Source: Labia minor (taxonomy: Eukaryota > Arthropoda > Insecta > Dermaptera > Spongiphoridae). From it: a stretch of 64,000 nt of DNA. A program made the translations under genes and the position numbers. Under the pieces are notes generated by a model, which searched no databases, was not told where the DNA came from, and was given only the letters and a program-made list of their open reading frames with translations. Positions within the stretch are counted from its first letter, which is position 1; each line of letters opens with the position of its first letter. The stretch is taken from the NCBI GenBank assembly GCA_963082975.1, contig OY720347.1, positions 11,638,225-11,702,224 of the forward strand. Reading direction: 5' to 3'. Shown piece after piece: positions 22,216 through 32,639 of this stretch.

Positions 22216-23299
22216 AGTTGGACATGCCCTCTTATATACCCTGGAACAGTCATCATTATAGAGAAAGCGATAAGAATTGTACTTACCTATTGGTATGAAA
22301 TTTTTAATTAAGATAAATTAAAAAAAAAGATTCTATTAATAAAATTGAAAAATAATTTTTTTTTTTTTTATTTATTAAGAATCTATTACTTAATTTATAA
22401 ATCTTTTTATAAAAATCAAAATTTATAAATTTTATTTTTTTAATATAATAAATTATTATAGGTTTGACATAGATATTTAATAGAAAAAAAAAATAATTAT
22501 GATTGTGATAATAAAATACATTTTTAAAATTAAAATTTGTTTCAATCTATAAGAATATGAAAATAATTTGATTTAATAATATAAAAATAAAATATGATTT
22601 ATATGTGTAGAATTAGTGTTGTTGTCTCGAATTGAAAATGATTTGATTGACTTACAATTTTTTTTTTTTTTATAATAGTTTACTACTCTTTTTTAAATCT
22701 CTATGTTTATATCAATTTATTTTTGAATATAATTATATACCTACTATATTTTGATTTATTTCTATCCAATTTAAATGCTTTGCTGTTCGTCATTCTTTCG
22801 TATGAATTCAAGTCATGTTATCTATGACCTGATATATTCACCTTCGTCTAAATAATATATTTCAATTTTCAATTTGGACAAGAATCCGATTGGTTTGCAT
22901 GCCAAATTTCACCGTGTTTTTCTTTTTTGTTCATATTTTTATTTTGTATTTTGATATTACCTTAATTGTGATTATTCCAATGTTTTTATTGTATATAAAT
23001 ACATAAAATATCTAAAATATTCATCGAATGTTTGTTTTATTCCTTTCTAGTCGTCGTTTTCGTGATTAAAATTTATACCTACTGAATTTCGGGTTCTAAT
23101 TCATTTTCCTTTTTTCTTTTTTTTTCTCTTTTCTATTGACAATAAGTAAAGTGTGACCTACAATCTTAAATCCTATAATAAACATATTTTGATTTAATTT
23201 GGTACATCGATAATTTACAATTTTCTTTAATTGAGTGATAAAACAAAATAAAATTTAAATAAATCTTTGGTGAGAATTTCTCTTTTGGATATGGTTTAT
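22216..23299. other. AT-rich non-coding DNA
   Basis: Mostly AT-rich. A less biased patch at 22740-23060 (TCGTCATTCTTTCGTATG, GATTGGTTTGCATGCC) has no open frame or repeat match. Confidence 0.55.
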
Positions 23300-23800
23300 G
23301 GATCCTAATCCCGTTGGAAATGTTTTGTTCCTGATGTTCGTTGATAACGTCTCCGGATAGAGGAAGCTCGATGGTAGCTTATTCGGTGGCGGACGGCCGC
23401 CCACGCAGCAGCCGGGCATCTGGGCCGTGCAGATGCAGATGCAGACACCTCGCCGCCGGGCTGCCAAGCTGGTTCTGGGTGTGGTCACCCGTTGAAAAAG
23501 CACCGCCGTTGTCGTTGCAGGATATGCGAACTTGGCTCACGAGGCAACAACATCAACAGCACCAACATCAATCGAATAATCAAAATATATCTGGGCCACT
23601 GTGTGTGGACCAACGAGTTCCTTCATCTCTCCCCCCTCCCTCTTCTCAACCCTAAAAATTTAAAATCTATGATGATGATTATTCAAAACAACGGCCGCTG
23701 GATATTTCATCATCATTATCATCATCATGATTATTATTATTATTATTATTATCATGTAGGAACTAAAATGAATCGAGTAAATTTCTTTAAACGCTTTTGA
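23300..23800. promoter_or_regulatory. GC-rich island (CpG-rich core), candidate regulatory element or exon
   Basis: The core 23385-23530 is among the most GC-rich DNA in the window (GGCGGACGGCCGCCC, CCTCGCCGCCGGGC). Frames of 82-104 residues are open on both strands because stops are scarce there. One plus frame contains QQPGIWAVQMQMQ and another has a Gln/His-rich run (QQHQQHQHQ). No domain is recognised. (ATC) and (TAT) repeats follow at 23700-23755. Confidence 0.3.
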
Positions 23801-23933
23801 TACGCTCCAATTGCTAAATTGTTGTCCACTCGTCTAAAGAAATTTAAATACAACAAAACTTGTATCTAAAAGTAAATATGGTTTTAATATATTGTAAATA
23901 TCACTATTTACTGTAAAATTTTTTAAAAAAATA

Positions 23934-24451
23934 AGCTGGAGTGTCTCCACTCGACTATGTCTCAAATTTGAATTGGATTAATTAACATATATTATATATA
24001 AATTAAATTATAAATTAAAATGAATAAATAATATTATTAAAACAGCGCGTATTGATGGCACCACGACACGTGTTGGCGTGTGATTTGCAGGGTTGAAAAA
24101 TTATAAATCTGGTACTTTCAGCAATTCAATCAAGCTGAAATACTGTTGTATACAATTTTTAATCATGTGAAAAACTATCAAACATATATCTTTATTTTTA
24201 CGGTCACTTTAGAGGAAAAAAATCAAAATGTTGTAGGTAATGACCCTCCTTCGGTTGAGCTACATTTCTCCAAAGTTGATAGAAAACTACGAATTTTGAA
24301 TAATTCGCGTATACCAAATTTCATTATTCTAGCTCAAACCGTTTTTGCGTAATCTTGTCTACATACATACAGGAACCTTCAAAACGTATAATAACGTCAA
24401 AATATCGACATCGAAAATTTTAATGATCGCAATACTATCTCTGGCGAGATA
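23934..24451 (-). mobile_element. Helentron-like family 1, copy 5 (both ends present)
   Basis: Bounded by AGCTGGAGTGTCTCCACTCG and CTATCTCTGGCGAGATA, both with their hairpins intact. The interior matches copy 3 in reverse but lacks most of the GT microsatellite, with a short CATACATAC remnant at about 24360. The small open frame from 24146 falls within it and is not a gene. Confidence 0.85.
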
Positions 24452-25240
24452 ATAATTAAGTCATTTAAAATTTTAATATAAAATAGATTAAAAGAAAAAA
24501 AGAATACTTTTATAATTATAAAAAAAAAAATTAAAATAAAATAAATTATTTATCTTGAAAAAAAATCAAATTTAATTTTATAGTTAATCATAAAAAAAAG
24601 TAAATTTTTTCTGATTTATTATGAAATTTCAGAAAAATTAAAAATAAGTAAAATAATAAAATTCATTAAAAAAAAAAGAAAAATATCTATAAAAGAACAA
24701 GATATTTATATTCGTTTATCCATTTAGAATTTTTTTTTATTGATAGTTTCTTTATTCCTTTAAATGATGCAAATAACATCTTCACTAATAAAGAATTGAA
24801 TAATTGAATTTTATTGATGGTCATAATAACAGTGAAGTGAAGTAAAGTGAAGGTTCTCCAGCCAGTGGTCAAGGATATCTATCATGGGATATATAATAGT
24901 ATAATAATTTATAATAACAATATAAAAATATTTTATTTAAATAAAAATAAAAATAAAAATTTAACATTTTTCAATAAATGCAATTTTGTATCCAAGAAAT
25001 ATTTATGGTTCTAACTTTAATTCATTTAATATATTTTCATATTACTTCTCTTGTTTTTCTATTTGTGTTATTTTAATGAAATTTCGTGTCTTTTCACTAG
25101 TATAATATAAAACCGAAAATAACCTAATATATAGGCAACCCTCTTCATTTCAACTTGAATTGAAAAAAAAAATTAGTATCATTGATTCTTGGTTAGAATT
25201 GGTCAAAATTCTCTTTCTATCATCTACATTTTCTTTTTTT
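24452..25240. other. AT-rich non-coding DNA
   Basis: Homopolymer-rich. A small patch at 24830-24880 (GTGAAGGTTCTCCAGCC) is noted but unexplained. Confidence 0.6.
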
Positions 25241-25248
25241 TAATTTTT

Positions 25249-25451
25249 CAGGGGTGTAAACTATGACCATTCGAGGGCCACATTGCAAAAAAAATAATAC
25301 TGTACCGCACATTAATATCATTTTACCTTTTTTTTTAGAACCATATTGAAAAATTTAAAAAAGTCGGAAAAAGTCTAATCCCAAAATCATTTTACCTTTT
25401 TTTTTAGAACCATATTGAATTTGCGTTTGGGCCGCATTTTAGACACCCCTG
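25249..25451 (+). mobile_element. hAT-like MITE (type d), 203 bp
   Basis: The ends are CAGGGGTGTAAACTATG and the inverted TAGACACCCCTG, with GGGCCACATT against GGGCCGCATT just inside. Two copies of the TTTTAGAACCATATTGAA core lie at 25338 and 25407, separated by AAAGTCGGAAAAAGTC. An 8-bp duplication could not be matched in the T-rich flanks, so the hAT label rests on the termini. Confidence 0.75.
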
Positions 25452-25459
25452 ATTTAATT

Positions 25460-26185
25460 CAAATGTTAATTAATTGTTCTATTCTATCTTTTATTTTTTT
25501 TTTCCTAAAATGATTCACCAATAATCCAAACGAAACAAACCTATAATTTTGTTAGGTTATTATTTTTAAAAAGTCGTTGTACTAAGGTTATCAAAAGAAC
25601 CTGGAATCAAGCATAGAGATTCATCATTTTACTTACTTTTATTTCTTTTTTAATTCCATTTAATGATTCGTTGAAGTCTCTCTCTCTCTTCTATTTGTTG
25701 TTGACCTTTTAACACTGGAAGCCTACTTTAGTGCTCATAACGTTCCGTATTTCTTCAAGTGAAATGAAGTAGGAACCGGTTGAGAATTGGGAGATGAAGG
25801 TAGAAGAAAAACGGGACGTCTTCAGAGGAGTTCCTACTTTGAAATTCTCAACTTTGAAATGTAACCGAAAACAAAGCAGTGTTGAAATGTTTTCAAAACT
25901 ATAACAAAGAATTAACAAAAAAAAAAAAAAGTAAAATTTGTTTTTTTAAAACATTCTTAAACAAAAAAAACAAAAATATTCTATACATTTAATAAATTTT
26001 AATAAATATTATTTTATAGATTGAATAGTTCATTTACGATATTTACGATATTTTTTTTATACTCGAATACTTTAATCAAAATTTACTTTATATTTTTTTC
26101 CTTTTGGAATATTTTCAATTTCAATTTCTAAGAAATTTCAAAGTTTAATCAATTATAGAATTTTTATAAATCTTTTATGCGAATT
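25460..26185. other. AT-rich DNA with a small balanced patch
   Basis: At 25690-25870 a less biased stretch includes GGAACCGGTTGAG and GAAAAACGGGACGTC, with a 69-residue minus frame of no known type. The remainder is AT-rich. Confidence 0.5.
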
Positions 26186-26530
26186 GCATGGAATGGATGA
26201 AGAGAGAGAAAGAGAGTGAGAGAGAGAGAGAGAGGGAGAGCAAAAGTAAAGGCGTGTTAGCCAAGTGTCACTGCATGCCAAGTGTGTTCCTATTCGTGGG
26301 GCACGATTCGCCCCTGGGGCCTCGGCCCCATGTCATATACTATGATATAGTGTGCCAGAATGTACACTCGCTGCCTTGTGCCAATGGGGCCCCCCTACAC
26401 CCCTTTATCCCACCTCCACCTTCACCCAACGTACTTGTGTCGTATCCCCCCACCCACCCACCAATCACCCTCATCCCTTTCTCTCTCTCTCTCTCTCTCT
26501 CTCTTTTAAACACTTTTAAACACTTCCATC
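26186..26530. promoter_or_regulatory. GC-rich island bracketed by GA and CT tracts
   Basis: A (GA)n at 26206-26235 and a (CT)n at 26480-26504 enclose a balanced core (GGGGCCTCGGCCCCATG at about 26314, and GTGCCAATGGGGCCCCCC). The complementary tracts could pair across the island. Frames of 65-125 residues are low-complexity. The role is inferred. Confidence 0.35.
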
Positions 26531-26644
26531 CACACATATTTTTTATTTTATTTTTTTTTCAATAAAACATGAAAAGAATTTCCAAAGATAAACTTGATAT
26601 TAACCTAATATACCTACCTACTCATATGTACCTACTCATATACA

Positions 26645-26715
26645 GTGCCGGATTAAGGAATTTTCGGGCCCTAGGCAAGGACAGAATTCCGCCCCCCCCC
26701 CCCCACACACACCCA
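26645..26715 (+). mobile_element. Fragment of a hAT-like element end
   Basis: CAGTGCCGGATTAAGG, then GGGCCCTAGGCAAGG, has the look of a hAT-type terminus found in many animal genomes (recollection). It is followed by a C run (26693-26704). No inverted partner was found. Confidence 0.4.
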
Positions 26716-26802
26716 TAAAATAACATAAAATCTTTTATTTATTTTATTTTTCATTTAAAAAAATTATTATTGAAGAGAGAGTACTTTTTTGAAATATATA
26801 GC

Positions 26803-26901
26803 AGGGGTGGGGAAGAAATCGTGATCGCAAAATCATTTTACCTTTTTTTTTTTAGAACCATATTGAAAAAAATTTAAAAAAGGTCGAAATCCGCCCCCGC
26901 T
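26803..26901 (+). mobile_element. Short hAT-like remnant carrying the shared MITE core
   Basis: CAGGGGTGGGGAAGAAATCG is followed by GATCGCAAAATCATTTTACC, the GAACCATATTGAAAAA core (26855) and GGTCGAAATCCGCCCCCG. The ends are only loosely complementary. It may be a truncated or rearranged relative of types c and d. Confidence 0.5.
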
Positions 26902-27130
26902 CATATATAATAATGATCGAATTGTAGTGGTAAGTTTAGTAAGCAGAAACTAAAAGGATTATTTAATTGGTAGCGAGGACGGTTACTCGATGGAATTTAT
27001 GTGCATACCATTCTGGTAACCGTAGGAAGTAAATAGGACCCCCTCTCTCTCTGTTTTATTATGAATATTGGCATGATTCCTTTTTCAGTACAATGGGATA
27101 GGCATTTCAAGGAGTCACCAACCAACCATC
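26902..27130. other. Balanced patch, possible regulatory element
   Basis: Contains GTAGCGAGGACGGTTACTCG and CATTCTGGTAACCGTAGG, with a loose inverted pair GGTTAC/GTAACC. A CT run and AATGGGATAGGC follow. No frame is seen. Confidence 0.3.
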
Positions 27131-27339
27131 TAATACTATTATAACTTACCTCTACCAATCCTATATTCTAGTTTAAATATTTATTTATATATAAAATATA
27201 TTGTTCTCTATCAGACATTACTTATTGAATTGAAAATATTTATTAACTTTATATATATATACTAAAAACAATTTTATCATAGAAATTTTATATATCAAAT
27301 ATTATATTTACCTATATTATTATTAGTAATAGTAGTAGA

Positions 27340-27802
27340 ACGAGGGTGCGGTGAAAAGTTTCCGGCCTGACCAAGAAAAACGATGTTTTTAAATTTTTTT
27401 TTTTGCTATATTTTTCAACATAATCTCCATCAACACTGACACCTTCCTCATAAAGATGTTCTAATTAATTTAATTAATAAATTAATTAATTGATTAAATT
27501 TAATTTAATTTAATTTAAGTCTCATCAACAGTTATGAATCGACGCAAAAATTCGTTTGGATTACGCTTACAGTGCCAAATTGTCGGTAGAATATGGTTTT
27601 TCGAAGCAGTTAGCAAACGCGGCACTCACGTGCACACAGCTTTCCATATTCAAATAGTTGTGCAAAATATTTCGCACACGTTCAGCTGACATCGTACAGG
27701 TCTCAGCTATCTTGAATGTTGAAAAATAAAGCAAAAAAAAAAAAAAAATTTAAAAACATCGTTTTTCTTGGTCAGGCCGGAAATTTTTTACCCCACCCTC
27801 GT
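27340..27802 (-). mobile_element. Mariner-like element, internally deleted, 463 bp
   Basis: The ends are inverted repeats of about 45 bp with few mismatches: ACGAGGGTGCGGTGAAAAG at 27340 against the complement ending GGTACCCCACCCTCGT-like at 27802. The inner parts carry TTCCGGCCTGACCAAG and AACGATGTTTTTAAA on both sides. Minus-strand remnants of mariner transposase lie between them (separate entry). An AT-rich low-complexity stretch at 27465-27520 sits inside. Complete mariners are about 1.3 kb. The TA target site is not clean on either side, lying in (TAG)n DNA. Confidence 0.9.
27420..27725 (-). pseudogene. Mariner transposase remnants (broken)
   Basis: Reading the minus strand: first FKIAETCTMSAERVRNIL and HNYLNM (about 27720-27640), the end of the DNA-binding half. 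Then LRRFITVDET (about 27555-27520), the block that carries the first catalytic Asp of the DD34D triad. Then EEGVSVDGDYVEK (about 27455-27415), the C-terminal end. The second and third catalytic Asp and most of the catalytic core are deleted, and frames shift between the patches. Family assignment rests on the VDET and GDYVEK motifs and on the ends. Confidence 0.85.
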
Positions 27803-29279
27803 AGTAGTAGTAGATGGAAAAAATAATAACAAACTTTTCCTTATTATATATTCTAAAATTAATAAATAATTTGTATTTGAAAGATTCCATTGTAATTTTT
27901 TTAAAATTTATTTAAAAATGATTCTTATTAAAAAAATTTTAAAAATTTATATGTACCCAAAACTCTTATTAAGAATGAAGTAGATTTTAATTAAAAGTTG
28001 TATGATGTAGTGATACTCACTCACACACATACCATATGATTTTTTTTTTTCTTATTCTAAGAGAATTAATGATTCCATTACCGCTATTATTTGATAACAA
28101 ACCTGGAAATAAGATTAGAAATATCGTGCAGCAATTAATTAAAAGAACAAAATAAAACAAAAAAGAAAACTACACAGACAGATACACACAAAAGTAATAT
28201 TCTTGATATAGAAATATATTATATATTATATACACATGGTATATGAAAAACAAAAAAATAAAAAAAAAATTCAGAAAGAAAAAGAAGCATCAGTGAATGA
28301 GTGAGTGGCCTTTTCACCCAGTTATCTACCCTTTTTTTATTCTCCCCACCTCCCCCCCTCCCACATCCACCTACTCGCTTTGAAGCGTATCATAGTACCT
28401 ACTATCTCAATCTCTTTGGGAATATCTAATATCTTTATCCCACCTTCTGTCTTTCTCTCTCTCTCTCTCTTTCCTATTTAGACAAAAGTACTACTATCCT
28501 TCTTCTTTTTCTACTTCTTTTTCATTAACTTATTAATTTGTTTAATGTAATTATAAATGAAGAATTTAAAGTAAATTAACTCCCACTTAAAGATGAGAGA
28601 AAAAAAATTATCATATAAAAATGTCTATAATTATAAATCCAAAGAAGTAAAAACCAAAGACAATTAAAATAAATTATGAAAATATTTATTTATAATTATT
28701 ATTATACGAATATGTAAATAAATATTTTTAATTAATATAATAAGTTAATATTTTATTTATTTATTAAAACAAAAAAAAAACAAAAAAAAATGTAATAAAA
28801 ATCTGAAATATTGAAATCAAATGAAATTTTAAAAGGAAATTTAAATGGAAAAATAATAAATATGTTTATATATAAGTATAAAGAATAATATTACTTTATA
28901 CTTATTGCATTACATCCAGTGTTGTCTAGTCAACTACGTTCTCTCTTTCTCTCTCTTTTTCTCTGTGTGCTTAGAAATAAATAATTTTCAGTTTCAAAAT
29001 AGCAAGAGCGAACCAAGTTCGAGGCTAACCGATCAAGTTGCGCGATCTCAACGAATCCAGGTCAAATTAGCTTTATTCTTGTTCACCTGGAAGCTTATTA
29101 AGAAAATAAAAAAAAAAAAATAAAAAAAAAAACAACTATGAACGAAAAACTTGTTGCAATCTTTGGATCCAAGTGAAACATTAAACATTATAAGAAAAAA
29201 GAAGAAAGCAAAAAAGAAAGAAAGAAAAAAAAAGAAACAAATTAAAGAACATCATTCGTTTCATTTTTATTTTTATTTT
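27803..29279. other. AT-rich DNA with one pyrimidine-rich patch
   Basis: The patch at 28290-28510 is C/T-rich and includes GTGAATGAGTGAGTGG and a (CT)n. A 72-residue frame at 28905 contains KSEPSSRLTDQVARSQRIQ but no recognised motif. The remainder is AT-rich. Confidence 0.5.
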
Positions 29280-29640
29280 TTAACCAACACTGACAGTCCG
29301 AAGTATAAAAGTCTGAAAGAGTAGAGTGGAGGAGTCCTTTATTAAAATTCAATTCCAAGTTTTTCACAGCCAACGTATTGATTAGCAGCATCTAAAAAAA
29401 GCTTTCATTTGAATTAGTAAAAAAAAAAAAATAAACTAACGTAGAGGGGGAAAGAAAAGCTCGTAATGCTAATCCAATACTGATTGATGTCGTTATAATT
29501 ATCAACTTATCGAAAGTTTCTCACTCTTATTTACATTGAAGCCATATTTTATGCAAATAGAACGAGTTTTGATAGAAGAGACAAGCGAGGGAGGAATTTT
29601 TCTCACTCTATTCCTTCTTCATTTAAGTATTTAATTCATT
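29280..29640. promoter_or_regulatory. Island with octamer and PBX-like sites, candidate enhancer
   Basis: Contains GTATTGATTAGCAGC, GCTAATCC, TGATTGATG (PBX/Exd-like), TTATCG and a second perfect octamer ATGCAAAT at 29551-29558. The combination resembles that at 17181-17480. No frame is seen. Confidence 0.4.
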
Positions 29641-29849
29641 TTTTTTTCTTATCTATGAGTGTATCCGGGTAATCATTTTATTCCTTATGATTATTTAAAT
29701 ATTAGTCAAAAAAAAAATATAAAATCATACCGAAAATAATTAATTAAATAATAATAATAATAATAATAATAATTGAAATTTCGTGTTGGTTTCGTTATTC
29801 ACTTTTTGGTTTTATAAATTAAGATTATTAGTACTATTATAGTTTAGGA

Positions 29850-30034
29850 CAGTGATTCTCAACCACTGTGCCGCGAGATTATGAAGCTCTTAAACATTTC
29901 CGACTTTTTTTCAAAATATTTTCAATATGGTTCTAAAAGAAAAAGAAAAGTAAACCGTTTTTGGGACCTTATCTTTTTCTTTGTGTGTCGCCAAAAGTGT
30001 GCCGCGGTAAAAAATAATAGGTTGAGAATCAATG
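29850..30034 (-). mobile_element. hAT-type MITE (type a), 185 bp, reverse orientation
   Basis: The ends are CAGTGATTCTCAACC and the inverted GGTTGAGAATCAATG. The flanks GTTTAGGA (29842-29849) and GTATAGGA (30035-30042) match at 7 of 8. TGCCGCGAGAT and GTGCCGCGGT lie inside the ends as in the copy at 15248. The shared core is present once on the minus strand (TTCAATATGGTTCT at 29921). The 70-residue frame over it is a by-product. Confidence 0.88.
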
Positions 30035-30159
30035 GTATAGGAGTTTTCGTTGAATTTTAGAAAATTTATATTTGATTTATGATTGATTAATTTTGTGCTT
30101 GTTGAAATGCTAATAAAATCCATATTATTCAGATAGTAGTAAAAGAAAACGAAATATAC

Positions 30160-30400
30160 AGAGTGATTCTATAAAGTTTACAAACCCTTTATTTCAATTT
30201 GAAATGGAATGGCAATTCACCTGGAGGGGAAACATTCACGGATAATGTTAGCCAATGTGTATGCGCCTATACGAGTATAATATCGGACACTGATTTGCAA
30301 CGCGAATTAATTACAAGAAAAGCAATTTGTACAGCAATAGACACCACCCACTTGCAAATTATAAAGTAAAATTTCATTTCAAATAGAAAATAGAAAAAAA
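30160..30400. repeat. Candidate interspersed-repeat fragment next to a hAT MITE
   Basis: It starts ACAGAGTGATTCTATAAAG, like the ends of some DNA transposons, and includes a weak inverted pair (ATTTGAAATGGAAT against ATTTCATTTCAAAT). The interior is GC-richer than its surroundings and has stops in all frames. The family is not recognised. Confidence 0.3.
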
Positions 30401-30720
30401 AGTAATAATAATAATAATAATGTTTGTTTGCAATATCATTGCAGTGTTTAATCCAACATTCATTGGAGTATAAATTTTGATCTCCATTTGTTATAATAAG
30501 TTAGACCTAATTTCATGGATGGTATTATTTATGGTATTTATGGTATTATTTCAAGGGTAGATTGTTTGTAAGAAAGTAAAGAGTAGATGCAAATAAATAT
30601 CATTTAGGTCAGTATATATTCTCTTGTAATAAATAAATAACATAATTCTTTGTGATCTTTCGATTTAAAAAAATGACAAGAGAAAGAATGGTGGAGAATT
30701 TCTTATGAATCTTATTTTAA

Positions 30721-31191
30721 CTTATTATACTAGCAAAAATTGTATATATATAAATATTTTCATTTTTGAAATATTAACCCGCTCGAAGGATTTTTTCGAA
30801 ATTCACACCATAGATAATTTTTATAAAGAAAAATCGATCTGTATTGGTTTCAGCCTCGGGAAAAGTCAACTTTATTAGTTTTTTTTATTAATTTAAAATA
30901 GGAATTTTAATAATAATAAAAAATGGCACCAGGCAACGCTTCCTTATATACAAAATATTATAAATGAAATAAAATTTATTTAAATATATATTATGTTATA
31001 TCCACAGGTCATACTTTTCTGTCTTTCGGTTCATTAATACATACGTTTATGGGCTGTATGTTTTATGACTACTTTTTTTAATTTATGTCTTTTTAAAATA
31101 TTTGAAATTAAATAATCCTAATCTTAAATATTCATAGTTCATAAGGAATAGTTTTTTAAAGTACCGAGCGGCGGTTCGGTGAACCAGGTAC
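30721..31191 (+). mobile_element. Dispersed repeat family 2, copy A
   Basis: A 471-bp AT-rich repeat from TTATTATACTAGCAAAAATTG to a GC-rich end, AGTACCGAGCGGCGGTTCGG then TGAACCAGGTAC. The end forms a hairpin (ACCGAGC with GTTCGGT, one mismatch). It shares distinctive internal stretches with two other copies in the window (AAAAATCGATCTGTATT, TGTTATATCCACAGG). No coding frame, no clear terminal inverted repeat and no obvious target duplication were seen. The class is unknown. Confidence 0.75.
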
Positions 31192-31299
31192 TACATATAT
31201 ATAAATCTTCTTATCCAAGAGTTACAGGTAGATCTGTCATCTGAATTGAAATGACATTTGTGGTCATTATTAAAATTCTATCATATCATTTACCAAACC

Positions 31300-31760
31300 C
31301 ATCTCCTCTTCTCTTTCTTTCTTTCTTTCTCTCTCTCTCAGTGTCTCATTGTAGCAATTGGGTTTAAATGGTTGACTGGGCACACGGGCCAAGCAGTCAG
31401 TCAGAATCTTTTCCGTGTTCTTTCTCGCTCTCTTCTTGATACAGATAGGTCTTGCTTGCTTGACTAAAGTTGGTTGTCTGGCCCAGTTGCTACAACACTC
31501 ACACACCAACCAACAGATATCCACTTAGTCATTTCTATAGAGTATCCACTAGATATCTAACAACAACAACAACAACAACTGGCCGAGAGAGCGGCTTGGG
31601 GGCGGCGGCGGCAGCCGGCTGTCGGTCGGTGTTGGAATGCGAACCCGGGACCTCGGCTTGGCGATAATCAGGCCATTGAACGGCCACTGCCGTTCACAAT
31701 CGATAAAACTATCACATGAACATCCACCCACTCTTTTTTCTACAATTAATTTGTCAAAAA
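31300..31760. promoter_or_regulatory. GC-richer island with an imperfect inverted repeat
   Basis: A (CT)n tract at 31310-31340 precedes balanced DNA. TTGTAGCAATTGGG (about 31349) and its near-complement CCCAGTTGCTACAA (about 31483) lie 120 bp apart. The right part overlaps the SINE candidate at 31557-31715. Frames of 60-84 residues have no known motif. Confidence 0.3.
31557..31715 (-). repeat. Probable tRNA-derived SINE, minus strand, with a (GTT)n tail
   Basis: The minus strand carries a GC-rich tRNA-like block with the B-box-like GGGTTCGCATTCC (plus about 31636-31648) and an A-box-like GGCAGTGGCCGTTC upstream. After a GC-rich body it ends in a trinucleotide tail, (CAA)n on the plus strand at about 31560-31578. 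No clear target duplication was found. It lies inside a GC-richer island, so a chance resemblance is possible. Confidence 0.45.
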
Positions 31761-32184
31761 GACGCTCAGTGTTGTTGATTTTTCACCTTGTTTTTTTTTT
31801 TTTTAAAAAAATCCACCCTTATTTTTCAAACAATCACTTGCATCATCTTCTTTTTTATATTAATTAATTAAAATCATAACAAATTTTCATTTAAATTTAT
31901 TTTTCACCATGTAATCTTTTAATGGACTGTGTGATAATGATAATCAAAAATCTATATAATTCAATAGTTATTATAATTATTATCTTACCTCTCCTTTGCC
32001 CTTTTGATGTAATGATGTGTGTATAGCAATTAATTAAAAAAAAAATAAAAATATAGACATATTTTTAATTTCAAAAATATTTTTATTTATTAACTTATCT
32101 TATTAGTATAAATGAAATTGTCTTTTGAAATTTAGTTTTGATTCCTTTTTTACTGTTTTACCAAATGTTTATTTATATTATAAA
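31761..32184. other. AT-rich non-coding DNA
   Basis: T and A runs with ATT repeats; nothing is recognised up to the small MITE. Confidence 0.6.
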
Positions 32185-32294
32185 CAGGGTGTCCCAAAAT
32201 GAAAGAGCAGATTTCAAAGGATGTCCCAAAATGAAAGAGCATATTTCAATTTCGTATTACAGACAAATCCGCTCTTTCATTTTGGTAAACCCTG
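32185..32294. mobile_element. Small foldback/MITE element, 110 bp
   Basis: CAGGGTGTCCCAAAATGAAA then GAGCAGATTT on the left faces the inverted GCTCTTTCATTTTGG then TAAACCCTG on the right. A further GTCCCAAAATGAAAGAGC direct copy lies at about 32222. Almost the whole element can fold on itself. The target duplication is not clear. Confidence 0.75.
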
Positions 32295-32639
32295 TATATT
32301 TCACACACACAACATTTACTTGACAAAAATAGTCATATTTAGTCAATGTTTCAGAAAATTAGGAAAATTTTTCAATTGATGATTATGTATTTTTTTTTTT
32401 TTTTTTTTTAATATATTTTCTATAATATATAATAATATTTTCTCCATCGATATACGTGTACTACTCATAGAACAAATGTAATCTTTTTATGAATAAGGAG
32501 TTTACCAAATTCATTAATCGTTCGTTAACTACTTTTTATATGCCAAGCAATTGACTTTTTTATTTTAATTTATTATTAATAGCCATTTTGTCTGCGAGTA
32601 AATTATAGCTCTTGATATAGCAATAAATAAATAAATAAG

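Noticed and set aside
23341..23655. 104-residue plus frame with a Gln/His-rich tail
   Set aside because: Several frames on both strands are open through the same GC-rich core and no motif is recognised. It is kept only as a candidate regulatory island.
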